DNA from: CAKSQF01 sp051867915
Lineage (GTDB): Bacteria; Bacillota; Clostridia; Oscillospirales; CAG-272
Reading direction: 5' to 3'
Assembly: GCA_051867915.1 (NCBI GenBank)
Contig: JBJDZJ010000127.1
Coordinates: 1-10,403 of the forward strand
DNA: 10,403 nt
The notes beneath the pieces were generated by a model that made no database searches, was not told the origin of the DNA, and saw nothing but the letters and a program-made list of their open reading frames with translations. Below, piece by piece: positions 1-6,535 of the stretch. The translations under genes were made by a program, and so were the position numbers. Numbering within the stretch: the stretch's first letter is position 1; each line of letters starts with the position of its first letter.

Positions 1-1
1 C

Positions 2-67
2 CAGTCCGGCGGCGCATCCTACACCACCGTCAGCGACTTCGGGTACAGCCTGAAGAGGGACTTTTGA
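2..67 (+). CDS. C-terminal end of an unidentified protein (partial)
   Basis: The frame starting at base 2 is open for 21 codons and ends in TGA at 65-67. It encodes a tail ending GYSLKRDF. The codons are strongly G/C-ending, and a strong hairpin follows directly after the stop, as expected for the end of a real gene. Too little is present to assign a family, and I do not recognise it. It converges on the cotJ operon. It could also be chance open frame at the edge, but the terminator placed 2 bases after the stop argues against that. Confidence 0.5.
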   Translation, partial: QSGGASYTTVSDFGYSLKRDF

Positions 68-69
68 GT

Positions 70-103
70 AAACAGGCAGGAGCGTCATGGCTCCTGCCTG
101 TTT
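70..103. terminator. Strong hairpin, probable bidirectional terminator
   Basis: Bases 70-83 pair perfectly with 90-103 (14 bp, GC-rich core, A-rich 5' side and T-rich 3' side) around a 6-base loop. Because the stem starts with AAA and ends with TTT it has short U tracts in either direction. It sits between the + strand gene ending at 67 and the cotJC remnant ending at 147 on the minus strand. This fits a shared terminator for convergent genes. The U tract is short, so termination strength is inferred. Confidence 0.75.
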
Positions 104-146
104 GCAGTTTGATTGTGAATGAGAATGAATAAAATCACTGATAGCA

Positions 147-353
147 TTATGGAACTAATTCTTCCGTGCCCACATCCGTCAGAATTCCGGCAACCCGACG
201 GTCGGGCATCGAATAACGCTGTTGGAGATAACGGGTCGCCGCACCGGCTTCGCCGTCGGGACCGCCGATCTGACTGATGATGAATCTGGCAATTTCCGGA
301 TTGGGATTCTTGATCTTTACCGGGTATTCCAATCTTTTCTCATAAATCCACAT
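147..353 (-). pseudogene. cotJC: Truncated CotJC, manganese-catalase-like spore coat protein
   Basis: The 68-residue product starts MWIYEKRLEYPVKI and continues through a DGE (33-35), a YLQQRY (42-47) and a TDVGTEE (59-65) segment. These match the N-terminus of CotJC, the manganese-catalase-like protein of the inner spore coat, which is normally about 190 residues. Glu35 and Glu65 correspond to two metal ligands of the family. In relatives TEE is followed by F/L-A-H, which supplies a His ligand; here the frame reads L-V-P and stops. The sequence after the stop does not resemble CotJC in any of the three frames, so this looks like a deletion or rearrangement rather than a frameshift. The start lies 3 bases after the cotJB stop, so the gene is in its normal operon place. 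A catalase activity is not expected. A short coat-associated peptide might still be made. Confidence 0.75.
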
Positions 354-356
354 AGA

Positions 357-629
357 TCAGTTCGCCTCCAATTCCCAGGGCCACGGGGTTTTTACCCATG
401 TCCAGCCGTCATCGCCGACGACTCCGGATTGCGTCAGCGGTCCGAAAAGCGACTCGTATTTTTCTTTTGCTTCTTTGGATTTTTTAGCCATCTTCTGATG
501 ATACTCCAGCGCTTCGGGACTGTAGTATCCGTCCAGATACAGGGCGCTCTCCAGTGCAGCAAAACTGTATGCACGGATTTCGTTCAGAAGCTCTCTTTGC
601 TCGGGGCTTCCCATTGCCGGTGCATTCAT
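357..629 (-). CDS. cotJB: Spore coat protein CotJB
   Basis: This 90-residue protein matches CotJB, a small component of the spore coat encoded between cotJA and cotJC in Bacilli and Clostridia. Family features seen are ELLNEIRAYSFAALESALYLD (split here as ELLNEIRAYSF, then AALESALYLD), the helical charged middle (residues 44-60), and the C-terminal WTWVKTPWPWE segment (about residues 76-86), which is the hallmark of the family. Length is normal. The start ATG overlaps the cotJA stop (ATGA), and GGAGG lies 12 bases upstream, so translation is probably coupled. It is cytosolic in the mother cell and assembled on the forespore, by family knowledge. Confidence 0.87.
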   Translation of the reverse strand: MNAPAMGSPEQRELLNEIRAYSFAALESALYLDGYYSPEALEYHQKMAKKSKEAKEKYESLFGPLTQSGVVGDDGWTWVKTPWPWELEAN

Positions 630-919
630 ATTTTTCTGACGCCTCCTCTTCTCTCTGCCAAAAAGGGTTTGTTCAGTTCACGGAAGAGGGTGGCATTCTG
701 CAAGGCCTCTGCCGGCTCATACAGACCGCCCCATTTCTGATAGGGAAGATATGCCATAGCGAGAGAGGGGTAGTCGCAGCTGTTGGGCGGATACTCATAT
801 GAGGGAGTGCAGTTGGGATCTGCAGTTCTCGTTTCCTGCCTTTTTCTCATTCCCGCTTGAGAGACGCCCATATAACCTGCCCGCGTATTGTGGCAGGAGC
901 AGGCTCTTTGATAGTCCAT
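626..919 (-). CDS. cotJA: Spore coat associated protein CotJA
   Basis: The C-terminal half, from LAMAYLPYQKWGGLYEP through ALQNATLFRELNKPFL, is the conserved CotJA core. The N-terminal part is Cys/Tyr/Pro-rich and variable. CotJA is needed with CotJC for assembly of the CotJ coat layer in Bacillus. I chose the ATG at 919 (MDYQRACSC), which gives 97 residues, close to the family length, and has AAAGGATGG about 11 bases upstream. An in-frame ATG at 991 would add 24 mostly basic residues; its GGAG is 14 bases away, and it would overlap a possible sporulation promoter. First gene of the cotJABC operon, transcribed away from the pur genes. Confidence 0.78.
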   Translation of the reverse strand: MDYQRACSCHNTRAGYMGVSQAGMRKRQETRTADPNCTPSYEYPPNSCDYPSLAMAYLPYQKWGGLYEPAEALQNATLFRELNKPFLAERRGGVRKI

Positions 920-985
920 CCTTGTGACCATCCTTTCGGTTGTTTTATTCTCATGAAGGGATCTTTTCCACGATTTCCTTCTGTA

Positions 986-1013
986 TATCATATGCCGGGA
1001 CCGTTCTCCTTGT
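986..1013 (-). promoter_or_regulatory. Possible sigma-K/sigma-E type promoter for cotJA
   Basis: On the minus strand CATATGATA (994-986) matches the sigma-K -10 consensus CATAnnnTA, with an AC dinucleotide 17 bases upstream (1013-1012), the usual sigma-K arrangement. It is a weaker match to the sigma-E -10 (CATACAnT). In Bacillus subtilis the cotJ operon is sigma-E dependent. The motif is short and could arise by chance; its position just ahead of the preferred cotJA start is the main support. Confidence 0.3.
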
Positions 1014-1100
1014 CACAGGCGGATGGTCTTATTTGTGGAAAAGTACAAAAAGATTGCCCGTTAAAAAGCATACAATCGTCGGAATTTCATTGAAAAACTC

Positions 1101-1129
1101 TTGACATCCACCAAAAAGTATGATATACT
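1101..1129 (+). promoter_or_regulatory. Sigma-A type promoter of the pur operon, extended -10
   Basis: TTGACA (1101-1106) and TATACT (1124-1129) are separated by exactly 17 bases, and a TG at 1121-1122 gives an extended -10. This is one mismatch from the housekeeping consensus. Transcription would start near 1136, leaving an untranslated leader of about 100 bases before purE. Such a strong core promoter implies control by a repressor or by the leader. I see no recognisable operator overlapping it. Confidence 0.88.
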
Positions 1130-1139
1130 CAATTAGATC

Positions 1140-1208
1140 GAATTTGCTGTTATTTTAGAATTTTATCGGATCTGCGTCGGTGCGGGATTTCCTGCGGACG
1201 GCAGATTC
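1140..1208 (+). promoter_or_regulatory. Structured pur leader with two alternative helices
   Basis: The segment 1197-1208 can pair with 1140-1151 (12 continuous pairs, three G-U) or with 1168-1178 (11 pairs with one bulged G at 1200). The two choices exclude each other. A small hairpin (1182-1186 with 1191-1195, 4-base loop) can form in both. The two 5' segments are near-repeats of each other. There is no U tract after the second stem, so this is not a classical attenuator; an effect on RNA stability or on access to the purE ribosome-binding site at 1219-1224 is possible. It matches no riboswitch class I recognise. Confidence 0.4.
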
Positions 1209-1235
1209 AACGCTTTGTAAAGGAACTTGTGAAAG

Positions 1236-1730
1236 ATGAAAAAAGTTGCGCTGATTATGGGAAGCGACAGCGACCTTCCCGTTGTGGAAAAGGCCATCGG
1301 GGTGCTTCGTGAGTATGAGGTCCCCTTTGAAGTTCATGTGTATTCCGCACACCGCACTCCCGAGCAGGCTAGAGCCTTTGCCGTCTCTGCCAGAGCAAAC
1401 GGATTCGGTGTGATTATCTGTGCCGCAGGAATGGCGGCTCATCTTGCCGGCGCCTTTGCCGCCAATACGACCCTGCCGGTCATCGGCATTCCGGTCAAAT
1501 CTGCCGCACTGGACGGAATGGACGCCCTTCTTTCAACCGTAATGATGCCCTCCGGAATTCCCGTTGCCACGGTTGCCATCGACGGTGCCAAGAACGCCGC
1601 CATGCTGGCCCTCGAGATTCTGGCCGTATCGGACGATGCCCTTGCCGCAAAGCTGGATCAGGCGAGAGCCGACGGCGCCTCTGCGGTGCTTGCAAAGGAT
1701 CAGGCTGTTTCAGCTAAATACGCTTGCTGA
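1236..1730 (+). CDS. purE: N5-CAIR mutase PurE (class I)
   Basis: PurE interconverts N5-carboxyaminoimidazole ribonucleotide and CAIR in IMP synthesis. The 164-residue length is typical. Visible motifs are the nucleotide-binding GSDSD (9-13), SAHRTP (37-42) with the catalytic His39 (His45 in E. coli), AGMAAHLAG (64-72), and the substrate-binding PVIGIPV and LSTVMMPSGIPVATVAI region. SAHRTP together with AAHLAG marks class I (N5-CAIR mutase). The metazoan/Treponema class II enzymes, which use AIR and CO2 directly, have SAHKT and a different second loop. A class I enzyme normally depends on PurK, which is not in this window. The start ATG has AAAGGA 11 bases upstream. It is the first gene of the operon; the last 20 residues (rich in Ala) are poorly conserved. 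Confidence 0.96.
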   Translation: MKKVALIMGSDSDLPVVEKAIGVLREYEVPFEVHVYSAHRTPEQARAFAVSARANGFGVIICAAGMAAHLAGAFAANTTLPVIGIPVKSAALDGMDALLSTVMMPSGIPVATVAIDGAKNAAMLALEILAVSDDALAAKLDQARADGASAVLAKDQAVSAKYAC

Positions 1731-1782
1731 TCAGATTTAATAAATTAAAAATTCAAAAACCGGATTTTTGGAGGAGAAAACC

Positions 1783-2499
1783 ATGAATATCGAAAAGACC
1801 GAACAGCTCTATGAGGGAAAAGCAAAGAAGGTATATGCAACCACGGATCCCCAGCTGTATATTGTTTCCTATAAGGATGACGCTACCGCTTTCAACGGCA
1901 AGAAAAAGGGTACAATCACGGGTAAAGGCGTGATCAACAACCGTGTGACCAACTACATGATGCAGCTCCTTGAAAAAGAGGGAATTCCCACCCACTTCGT
2001 TGAGGAGATCAGCGACCGTGAGACCATCGTCAAGAAGGTGAAGATCGTTCCTCTGGAGGTTATCGTCCGCAATATTGCTGCCGGATCCTTCTCCAAGCGT
2101 TTCGGTGTGGCAGAAGGCACCAATCTTCTTTGCCCCACCCTGGAATACTGCTACAAGTGCGACGAGCTGGACGATCCCATGGTCAACGACTATCATATCC
2201 TTGCATGCGGATGGGCAACCAAAGAGGATCTGGACACCATTTCTTCCTACACCTTCAAGATCAATGAGATCATGAAGAATTACTTCCTGAAGCTGAATAT
2301 CGAACTGGTTGACTTCAAGCTGGAGTTCGGCAAGACCGATGACGGAACCATTGTACTGGCAGACGAGATTTCTCCCGACACCTGCCGTCTCTGGGATGCA
2401 ACCACCCACGAAAAGCTGGATAAGGACCGTTTCCGCCGCGATCTCGGTCATGTTGAGGATGCATATCAGGAAATTCTGAAGCGTATTTTCGGCGAATAA
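1783..2499 (+). CDS. purC: SAICAR synthetase PurC
   Basis: PurC joins aspartate to CAIR using ATP, giving SAICAR. At 238 residues it has the normal single-domain bacterial length. Motifs are LYEGKAKKVY (9-18, ATP-binding), DDATAFNGKKKG (32-43), the two family signatures IVPLEVIVRNIAAGS (88-102) and LVDFKLEFG (175-183), and ADEISPDTCRLWD (193-205) with metal- and substrate-binding acidic residues. I took the ATG at 1783 because GGAGGAG lies 6 bases upstream. An in-frame TTG at 1768 would place the ribosome-binding site inside the gene. A short A/T stem (1754-1759 with 1765-1770) ends on the first G of that ribosome-binding site. It follows purE after 52 bases and is followed by a hairpin. Confidence 0.97.
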   Translation: MNIEKTEQLYEGKAKKVYATTDPQLYIVSYKDDATAFNGKKKGTITGKGVINNRVTNYMMQLLEKEGIPTHFVEEISDRETIVKKVKIVPLEVIVRNIAAGSFSKRFGVAEGTNLLCPTLEYCYKCDELDDPMVNDYHILACGWATKEDLDTISSYTFKINEIMKNYFLKLNIELVDFKLEFGKTDDGTIVLADEISPDTCRLWDATTHEKLDKDRFRRDLGHVEDAYQEILKRIFGE

Positions 2500-2514
2500 T
2501 CTTTGTAATTTGCA

Positions 2515-2555
2515 GGGACGGATCAACCCGCGGGGCTCCGTCCCCACAAGTTTTT
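2515..2555 (+). terminator. Hairpin with trailing T run between purC and purF
   Basis: GGGACGGA (2515-2522) pairs with TCCGTCCC (2537-2544), with an inner CCC/GGG stem (2527-2529 with 2533-2535). Five Ts follow at 2551-2555, six bases after the stem. The delayed and short T run suggests a weak or partial terminator, or an RNA-stabilising or processing hairpin, lying inside the operon. purF has its own strong ribosome-binding site, and I see no clear promoter between the hairpin and purF. Confidence 0.5.
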
Positions 2556-2613
2556 CTCGGTTTGTCGGAACAGACCGGATGATAGCTATTTCGTAAGGAA
2601 AAAGGAAACCAAT

Positions 2614-4116
2614 ATGGGTCATCTCAAAGAAGAATGCGGCGTGTTTGGTATTTACTGCAATTCTACGCAGGATGTTGCCGCCTCCGCATATTACGGACTT
2701 TTCGCTCTTCAGCACAGGGGACAGGAAAGTTGCGGCATCGTGGTGAACGACGACGGAATCTTCCACTCCTATAAGGATCTGGGCCTTGTAAACGATGTGT
2801 TTACGCCCGATGTGATGAAGGGTCTGGGACTTGGCAATATGGCGGTGGGTCATGTCCGTTACTCCACAACCGGCGGAAGCGACAGAAGCAATGCCCAGCC
2901 CATTGTGGTCAATCATATCAAGGGAAGCATCGCCCTGGCGCATAACGGCAATCTGGTGAATTCTGCCGAACTTCGGGAGGAACTGGAGCTGAGCGGAAGC
3001 ATCTTCCACACCACCAGCGATACCGAGGTCATCTGTTATGAGATCATCAAGGAGCGTTTGACCTCTCCCTCTATTGAGGAGGCGGTCAACCGTGCCATGA
3101 ATCGGATTCACGGCGCCTATTCGCTGTGCATCATGTCCCCTTCCAAACTGATTGCCGCCAGAGACATCAACGGACTTCGCCCCCTGTGCTACGGTCGGAC
3201 GGAGGATGGCTGTACTGTCATTGCTTCCGAGTCCTGCGCACTGGATGCAGTCGGAGCAACCCTTATCCGGGAGATTCGCCCGGGTGAGATTCTGGTCATT
3301 GACAAGAACGGGGTGCGCTCGATTACCGATCACTGCGGTAAAGCGGAGCCTCACCTGTGCGTCATGGAATACATCTATTTTGCCCGACCCGATTCGGTGA
3401 TCGACGGACACAGCGTTCACAAGGCTCGGGTCAATGCCGGACGGATACTGGCAAGAGAGCATCCGGTTGAGGCGGATATTGTGGTGGGATTGCCCGATTC
3501 TGGTCTGGATGCCGCCATCGGATTCTCCCGGGAGTCCGGTATTCCTTACGGAATGGGATTTATCAAAAATAAATACATCGGAAGAACCTTCATTGCCCCG
3601 GGTCAGAAGGCAAGGGAAGACAAGGTTCGCATCAAGCTCAATCCGATTTCCGAGGTTGTCCGCGGAAAACGGGTGGTGGTTGTGGACGACTCCATCGTTC
3701 GCGGAACCACTACGGCACGAACCATCCGTCTGATCCGGGATGCAGGTGCCAGCGAGGTTCATGTCCGGATTTCGTCTCCCCCCTATGTGGATCCCTGTTA
3801 CTATGGCATTGATGTGGATTCCAAGGAGAATCTCATTGCCTGCAAACATTCGGTAGACGAGATCGCAGGGATCATCGGTGCCGATTCGCTTGGCTATCTC
3901 AGTCTTGAAAATGTGACCGAGCTGACCGGATGCAATCACGGCAAGGGCTTCTGCACTGCCTGCTTCTGCGGAAACTATCCCACGGAAATTCCCCGGCAGA
4001 CCGGAAAGAACCGATTTGAGAAGAAGATCATAGATTCGGAAAAGTCGGAAAAATCCATATTCTATAAAAAAGATCAAAGTGAAAGTGAGGACTCGACAGA
4101 TGAAAAGTCAGAGTGA
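2614..4116 (+). CDS. purF: Amidophosphoribosyltransferase PurF (Fe-S type)
   Basis: PurF makes phosphoribosylamine from PRPP and glutamine, the committed and feedback-inhibited step. A 7-residue propeptide (MGHLKEE) precedes Cys8, the glutaminase nucleophile in ECGVFGI, so self-cleavage as in Bacillus is expected. HNGNLVN (110-116) and the SDTEV loop belong to the glutaminase domain. RVVVVDDSIVRGTTT (353-367) is the PRPP-binding loop. Cys249, Cys395 and Cys447-x-x-Cys450 match the four ligands of the Bacillus-type [4Fe-4S] cluster, which links enzyme stability to oxygen. At 500 residues it is about 25 longer than B. subtilis PurF, because a Lys/Ser/Glu-rich tail (about 466-500) follows the conserved NYPTEI end. 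The gene overlaps purM by 17 bases. AAAGGA sits 7 bases before the ATG. Confidence 0.97.
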   Translation: MGHLKEECGVFGIYCNSTQDVAASAYYGLFALQHRGQESCGIVVNDDGIFHSYKDLGLVNDVFTPDVMKGLGLGNMAVGHVRYSTTGGSDRSNAQPIVVNHIKGSIALAHNGNLVNSAELREELELSGSIFHTTSDTEVICYEIIKERLTSPSIEEAVNRAMNRIHGAYSLCIMSPSKLIAARDINGLRPLCYGRTEDGCTVIASESCALDAVGATLIREIRPGEILVIDKNGVRSITDHCGKAEPHLCVMEYIYFARPDSVIDGHSVHKARVNAGRILAREHPVEADIVVGLPDSGLDAAIGFSRESGIPYGMGFIKNKYIGRTFIAPGQKAREDKVRIKLNPISEVVRGKRVVVVDDSIVRGTTTARTIRLIRDAGASEVHVRISSPPYVDPCYYGIDVDSKENLIACKHSVDEIAGIIGADSLGYLSLENVTELTGCNHGKGFCTACFCGNYPTEIPRQTGKNRFEKKIIDSEKSEKSIFYKKDQSESEDSTDEKSE

Positions 4117-5140
4117 GAGCTACAAGGCGGCGGGCGTTGATATTACCGCCGGCTATAAGTCCGTTGAGCTGATGAAATCCAGCATTGCCAGAACCCATAC
4201 GGCGGGGGTATTCTCCGATGTGGGAGGATTCGGAGGGCTTTTCCGCCCCGACCTTCAGGGAATGTCCGATCCCGTCCTTGTATCGGGTACCGACGGCGTC
4301 GGTACCAAGCTGAAGATTGCCATGCTGATGGACAAGCATGACACCATCGGCATCGACTGCGTCGCCATGTGCGTCAACGATGTCATCTGCTGCGGTGCAA
4401 AGCCCCTCTTTTTCCTTGACTATATCGCCTGCGGAAAGAATGTTCCCGAAAAAATCGCCGCCATTGTTGCAGGCGTTGCAGAGGGCTGCGTGCAGGCGGG
4501 TTCTGCGCTGATCGGCGGCGAAACCGCAGAGCATCCCGGTATGATGGCGGAGGATGATTACGATCTGGCAGGCTTCTCGGTGGGCATTGTGGACAGATGC
4601 AAGATTATCGACAACAATTCTATGGTCCCCGGAGATGTGGTGATTGCCCTTGCATCGTCGGGCGTTCATTCCAACGGCTTCTCCCTGGTGCGCAAGGTGT
4701 TCGATGTGGAAAACAATCCCGATCTGTTCAAGCCCTGCGAGGCATTGGGCGGCAAGTCCATCGGCGAGACTCTTCTGACTCCCACCAAAATCTATGTGAA
4801 GTCCATGTGCGCTCTGTTTGAGCAGGTGAAGGTCAAGGGGGTTTCCCACATTACGGGCGGCGGCTTCTATGAGAATATCCCCCGTTCGATTCCCGACGGA
4901 CTGGGCGCAGAAATCGACCGCTCCGCCGTTCGGATTCTCCCCATCTTTGATTTGATCGCCAAAACCGGAAATATCCCGGAGCGGGATATGTTCAACACCT
5001 TCAATATGGGCGTTGGCATGAGCGTGGTGGTGGCCGCCGAGGATGCGGACAGGACGCTGGAGATTCTCCGTGCCAACGGTGAGGATGCCTATGTGATCGG
5101 CAAGATCATCGCATCCGAGGACAAGGTAATTATTCGATAA
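4100..5140 (+). CDS. purM: AIR synthetase PurM
   Basis: PurM cyclises FGAM to AIR with ATP. The 346 residues are the normal length. Family motifs are YKAAGVDITAGYKSVELMK (8-26), SGTDGVGTK (62-70), CVNDVICCGAKPLFFLDY (91-108, phosphate and metal binding), ALIGGETAEHPGM, SSGVHSNGFSLVRKV and HITGGGFYENIPR. The ATG at 4100 was chosen because GAGG lies 9 bases upstream (4087-4090); an in-frame GTG at 4079 would add 7 residues not conserved in the family. The first 17 bases lie within the end of purF, so translation is probably coupled. A perfect 9-bp inverted repeat at 4286-4306 is produced by the conserved GTDGVGT codons. Confidence 0.97.
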   Translation: MKSQSESYKAAGVDITAGYKSVELMKSSIARTHTAGVFSDVGGFGGLFRPDLQGMSDPVLVSGTDGVGTKLKIAMLMDKHDTIGIDCVAMCVNDVICCGAKPLFFLDYIACGKNVPEKIAAIVAGVAEGCVQAGSALIGGETAEHPGMMAEDDYDLAGFSVGIVDRCKIIDNNSMVPGDVVIALASSGVHSNGFSLVRKVFDVENNPDLFKPCEALGGKSIGETLLTPTKIYVKSMCALFEQVKVKGVSHITGGGFYENIPRSIPDGLGAEIDRSAVRILPIFDLIAKTGNIPERDMFNTFNMGVGMSVVVAAEDADRTLEILRANGEDAYVIGKIIASEDKVIIR

Positions 5141-5154
5141 GATTGGACCGTAAT

Positions 5155-5787
5155 ATGAGAAAAATCAGAATCGCCGTACTGGTATCGGGCGGCGGAACCA
5201 ATTTACAGGCGCTGATGGATGCGCAGACCTCCGGGATTTTGCACAGCGGTGAGATTGTCCGTGTGATTTCCAATAAGCCCGGCGTATACGCATTGACAAG
5301 AGCGCAGAATGCCGGCATCCCCTCTGCCGTGGTGTCCAAAAAGGATCTTGGCAGTCAGGAGGCCTTTGAGGCGGGCATCCAGAGCCAGCTTGCCGATTGC
5401 GAAGCCGATCTGATCGTGCTGGCGGGCTTTATGGCGATTTTGTCCGAAAAATTCACCAAGGCGTGGGATCATCGGATCATCAACATCCACCCCGCCCTGA
5501 TTCCTTCCTTTTGCGGAAAGGGAATGTACGGACTCAATCCTCACATTGCCGCCCTTGAAAAGGGCGTCAAGGTGACGGGAGCCACCGTTCACTTCGTCAA
5601 TGAGATCCCCGACGGCGGCGAGATCATTGACCAGAAGGCGGTGCAGGTGGAGGAGGGGGACACCCCCGAAATCCTCCAGCGGCGGGTTATGGAGCAGGCG
5701 GAATGGATTATCCTTCCCAGAGCGGTCGAAAAGGTTTCAGCCGCACTTGCCAAAGAAATCCCCTCGCAGGAAACGGCAGATAACTGA
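5155..5787 (+). CDS. purN: GAR transformylase PurN
   Basis: PurN transfers formyl from 10-formyltetrahydrofolate to GAR. At 210 residues it has the normal length. Visible motifs are VLVSGGGTNLQALMD (8-22), the GAR phosphate-binding loop; ISNKPG (38-43); and RIINIHPALIPSF (107-119) with catalytic Asn110 and His112. Asp153 in PDGGEIID matches the third catalytic residue (Asp144 in E. coli). The FCGKGMYGLNPH loop is the version common in Clostridia rather than the enterobacterial one. The start at ATG 5155 has only a GGA 7 bases upstream; a TTG at 5143, two bases after the purM stop, is an alternative. Coupling to purM probably helps initiation. Confidence 0.95.
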   Translation: MRKIRIAVLVSGGGTNLQALMDAQTSGILHSGEIVRVISNKPGVYALTRAQNAGIPSAVVSKKDLGSQEAFEAGIQSQLADCEADLIVLAGFMAILSEKFTKAWDHRIINIHPALIPSFCGKGMYGLNPHIAALEKGVKVTGATVHFVNEIPDGGEIIDQKAVQVEEGDTPEILQRRVMEQAEWIILPRAVEKVSAALAKEIPSQETADN

Positions 5788-5809
5788 AAAGAAGAAAGGA
5801 TTTACCCAT

Positions 5810-6535
5810 ATGGATATTTACAGAACCAGTCCCATAGGCGAGCTTCTTGCCGCCAACAGTTACCCCGGACGGGGCATCGTTATCGGAAAATCTGCCGACG
5901 GAAAGTCGGCGGTGACGGCCTATTTTATCATGGGCAGATCGGCAAACAGCCGCAACCGTGTGTTCGTGGAGAATCCCGGAAAGAGCGAAGTCATCATTCA
6001 TCCCTTCGACAGCTCCAAGGTCGAGGACCCTTCGCTGATTATCTACTACCCCATCCGCAAGATCGGAAATCAGCTGATTGTCACCAACGGCGATCAGACC
6101 GATACGGTTTATGAGTTCATCAAGGCAGGGAAGACCTTCGAAGAGGCGCTGGAGACCCGTCAGTTTGAGCCGGACGGACCCAACTGGACCCCCCGTATCT
6201 CGGGCATCCTGACCTTCGGATATAAGAATTTCGACTATAAAATGAGCATCCTGAAGTCTGCCGACGCCGAAGGATCTGCCTGCAACCGTTATACCTATCA
6301 TTATACGGCACTGTCCGGAGTGGGTCACTTCATCCACACCTATCTGTGCGACGGAACCCCCATCCCCACCTTTACGGGAGAGCCCGAGCGGGTTTACATC
6401 CCCAACGATGCGGACGAGTTTACCGATGCCATCTGGAGCAATCTGAACGAGGCGAATAAAATTTCGCTGTATGTTCGCTATGTGGATCTGGAGACCGGCA
6501 AAGAAACCAACCGCATGATCAACAAGAATAAATAA
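5810..6535 (+). CDS. purO: PurO-type IMP cyclohydrolase
   Basis: The 241-residue protein belongs to the archaeal-type IMP cyclohydrolase family (Pfam IMP_cyclohyd), which closes the ring of FAICAR to give IMP, the last step of the pathway. Recognition rests on NSYPGRGIVIGKS (16-28) and AYFIMGRSANSRNRVF (37-52), the family's conserved N-terminal block, and on context, since the AICAR transformylase further down has no cyclohydrolase domain. Archaeal PurO is about 200 residues; bacterial relatives are somewhat longer, as here. The fold is unrelated to the MGS-like cyclohydrolase domain of normal PurH. GAAAGGA lies 9 bases before the ATG. The gene starts 22 bases after purN and is followed by two hairpins. 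The frame stays open further upstream into purN, but the ribosome-binding site and family N-terminus fix the start. Confidence 0.93.
   Translation: MDIYRTSPIGELLAANSYPGRGIVIGKSADGKSAVTAYFIMGRSANSRNRVFVENPGKSEVIIHPFDSSKVEDPSLIIYYPIRKIGNQLIVTNGDQTDTVYEFIKAGKTFEEALETRQFEPDGPNWTPRISGILTFGYKNFDYKMSILKSADAEGSACNRYTYHYTALSGVGHFIHTYLCDGTPIPTFTGEPERVYIPNDADEFTDAIWSNLNEANKISLYVRYVDLETGKETNRMINKNK

Larger units (their letters stand above)
920..1235. other. Divergent intergenic region between cotJA and purE
   Basis: This 316-base stretch has no convincing gene apart from a possible 24-codon N-terminal extension of cotJA (920-991). It carries the pur promoter (1101-1129), the structured pur leader (1140-1208) and a possible sporulation promoter on the minus strand (986-1013). 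I looked for a purine-class riboswitch core, a PurBox-like CGAA/TTCG element and a T-box and did not see any. The region 1014-1100 is A/T-rich with no other motif I can support. Confidence 0.6.

Noticed and set aside
222..740. 172-codon + strand open frame opposite cotJB and cotJC
   Set aside because: Antisense to recognised cotJ genes and without a family match.
1052..1077. GATTG/CAATC inverted repeat upstream of the pur promoter
   Set aside because: Only 5 bp with a 16-base gap in an A/T-rich region; too weak to call an operator.
1130..1235. Purine riboswitch, PurBox or T-box in the pur leader
   Set aside because: None of the conserved cores of these elements can be seen; only the generic alternative pairing remains.
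1753..4077. 774-codon open frame on the minus strand across purC and purF
   Set aside because: It is fully antisense to two certain genes and has no recognisable domain. The codon choice of the sense genes avoids the triplets whose complements are stops, which leaves the opposite frame open.
4286..4306. Perfect 9-bp inverted repeat with 3-base loop inside purM
   Set aside because: It encodes the invariant GTDGVGT motif, whose repeated codons create the symmetry. No sign that it works as an operator or terminator.
5894..5910. 6-bp hairpin (GCCGAC/GTCGGC) near the start of purO
   Set aside because: Inside the coding sequence, short, no T run; probably chance.
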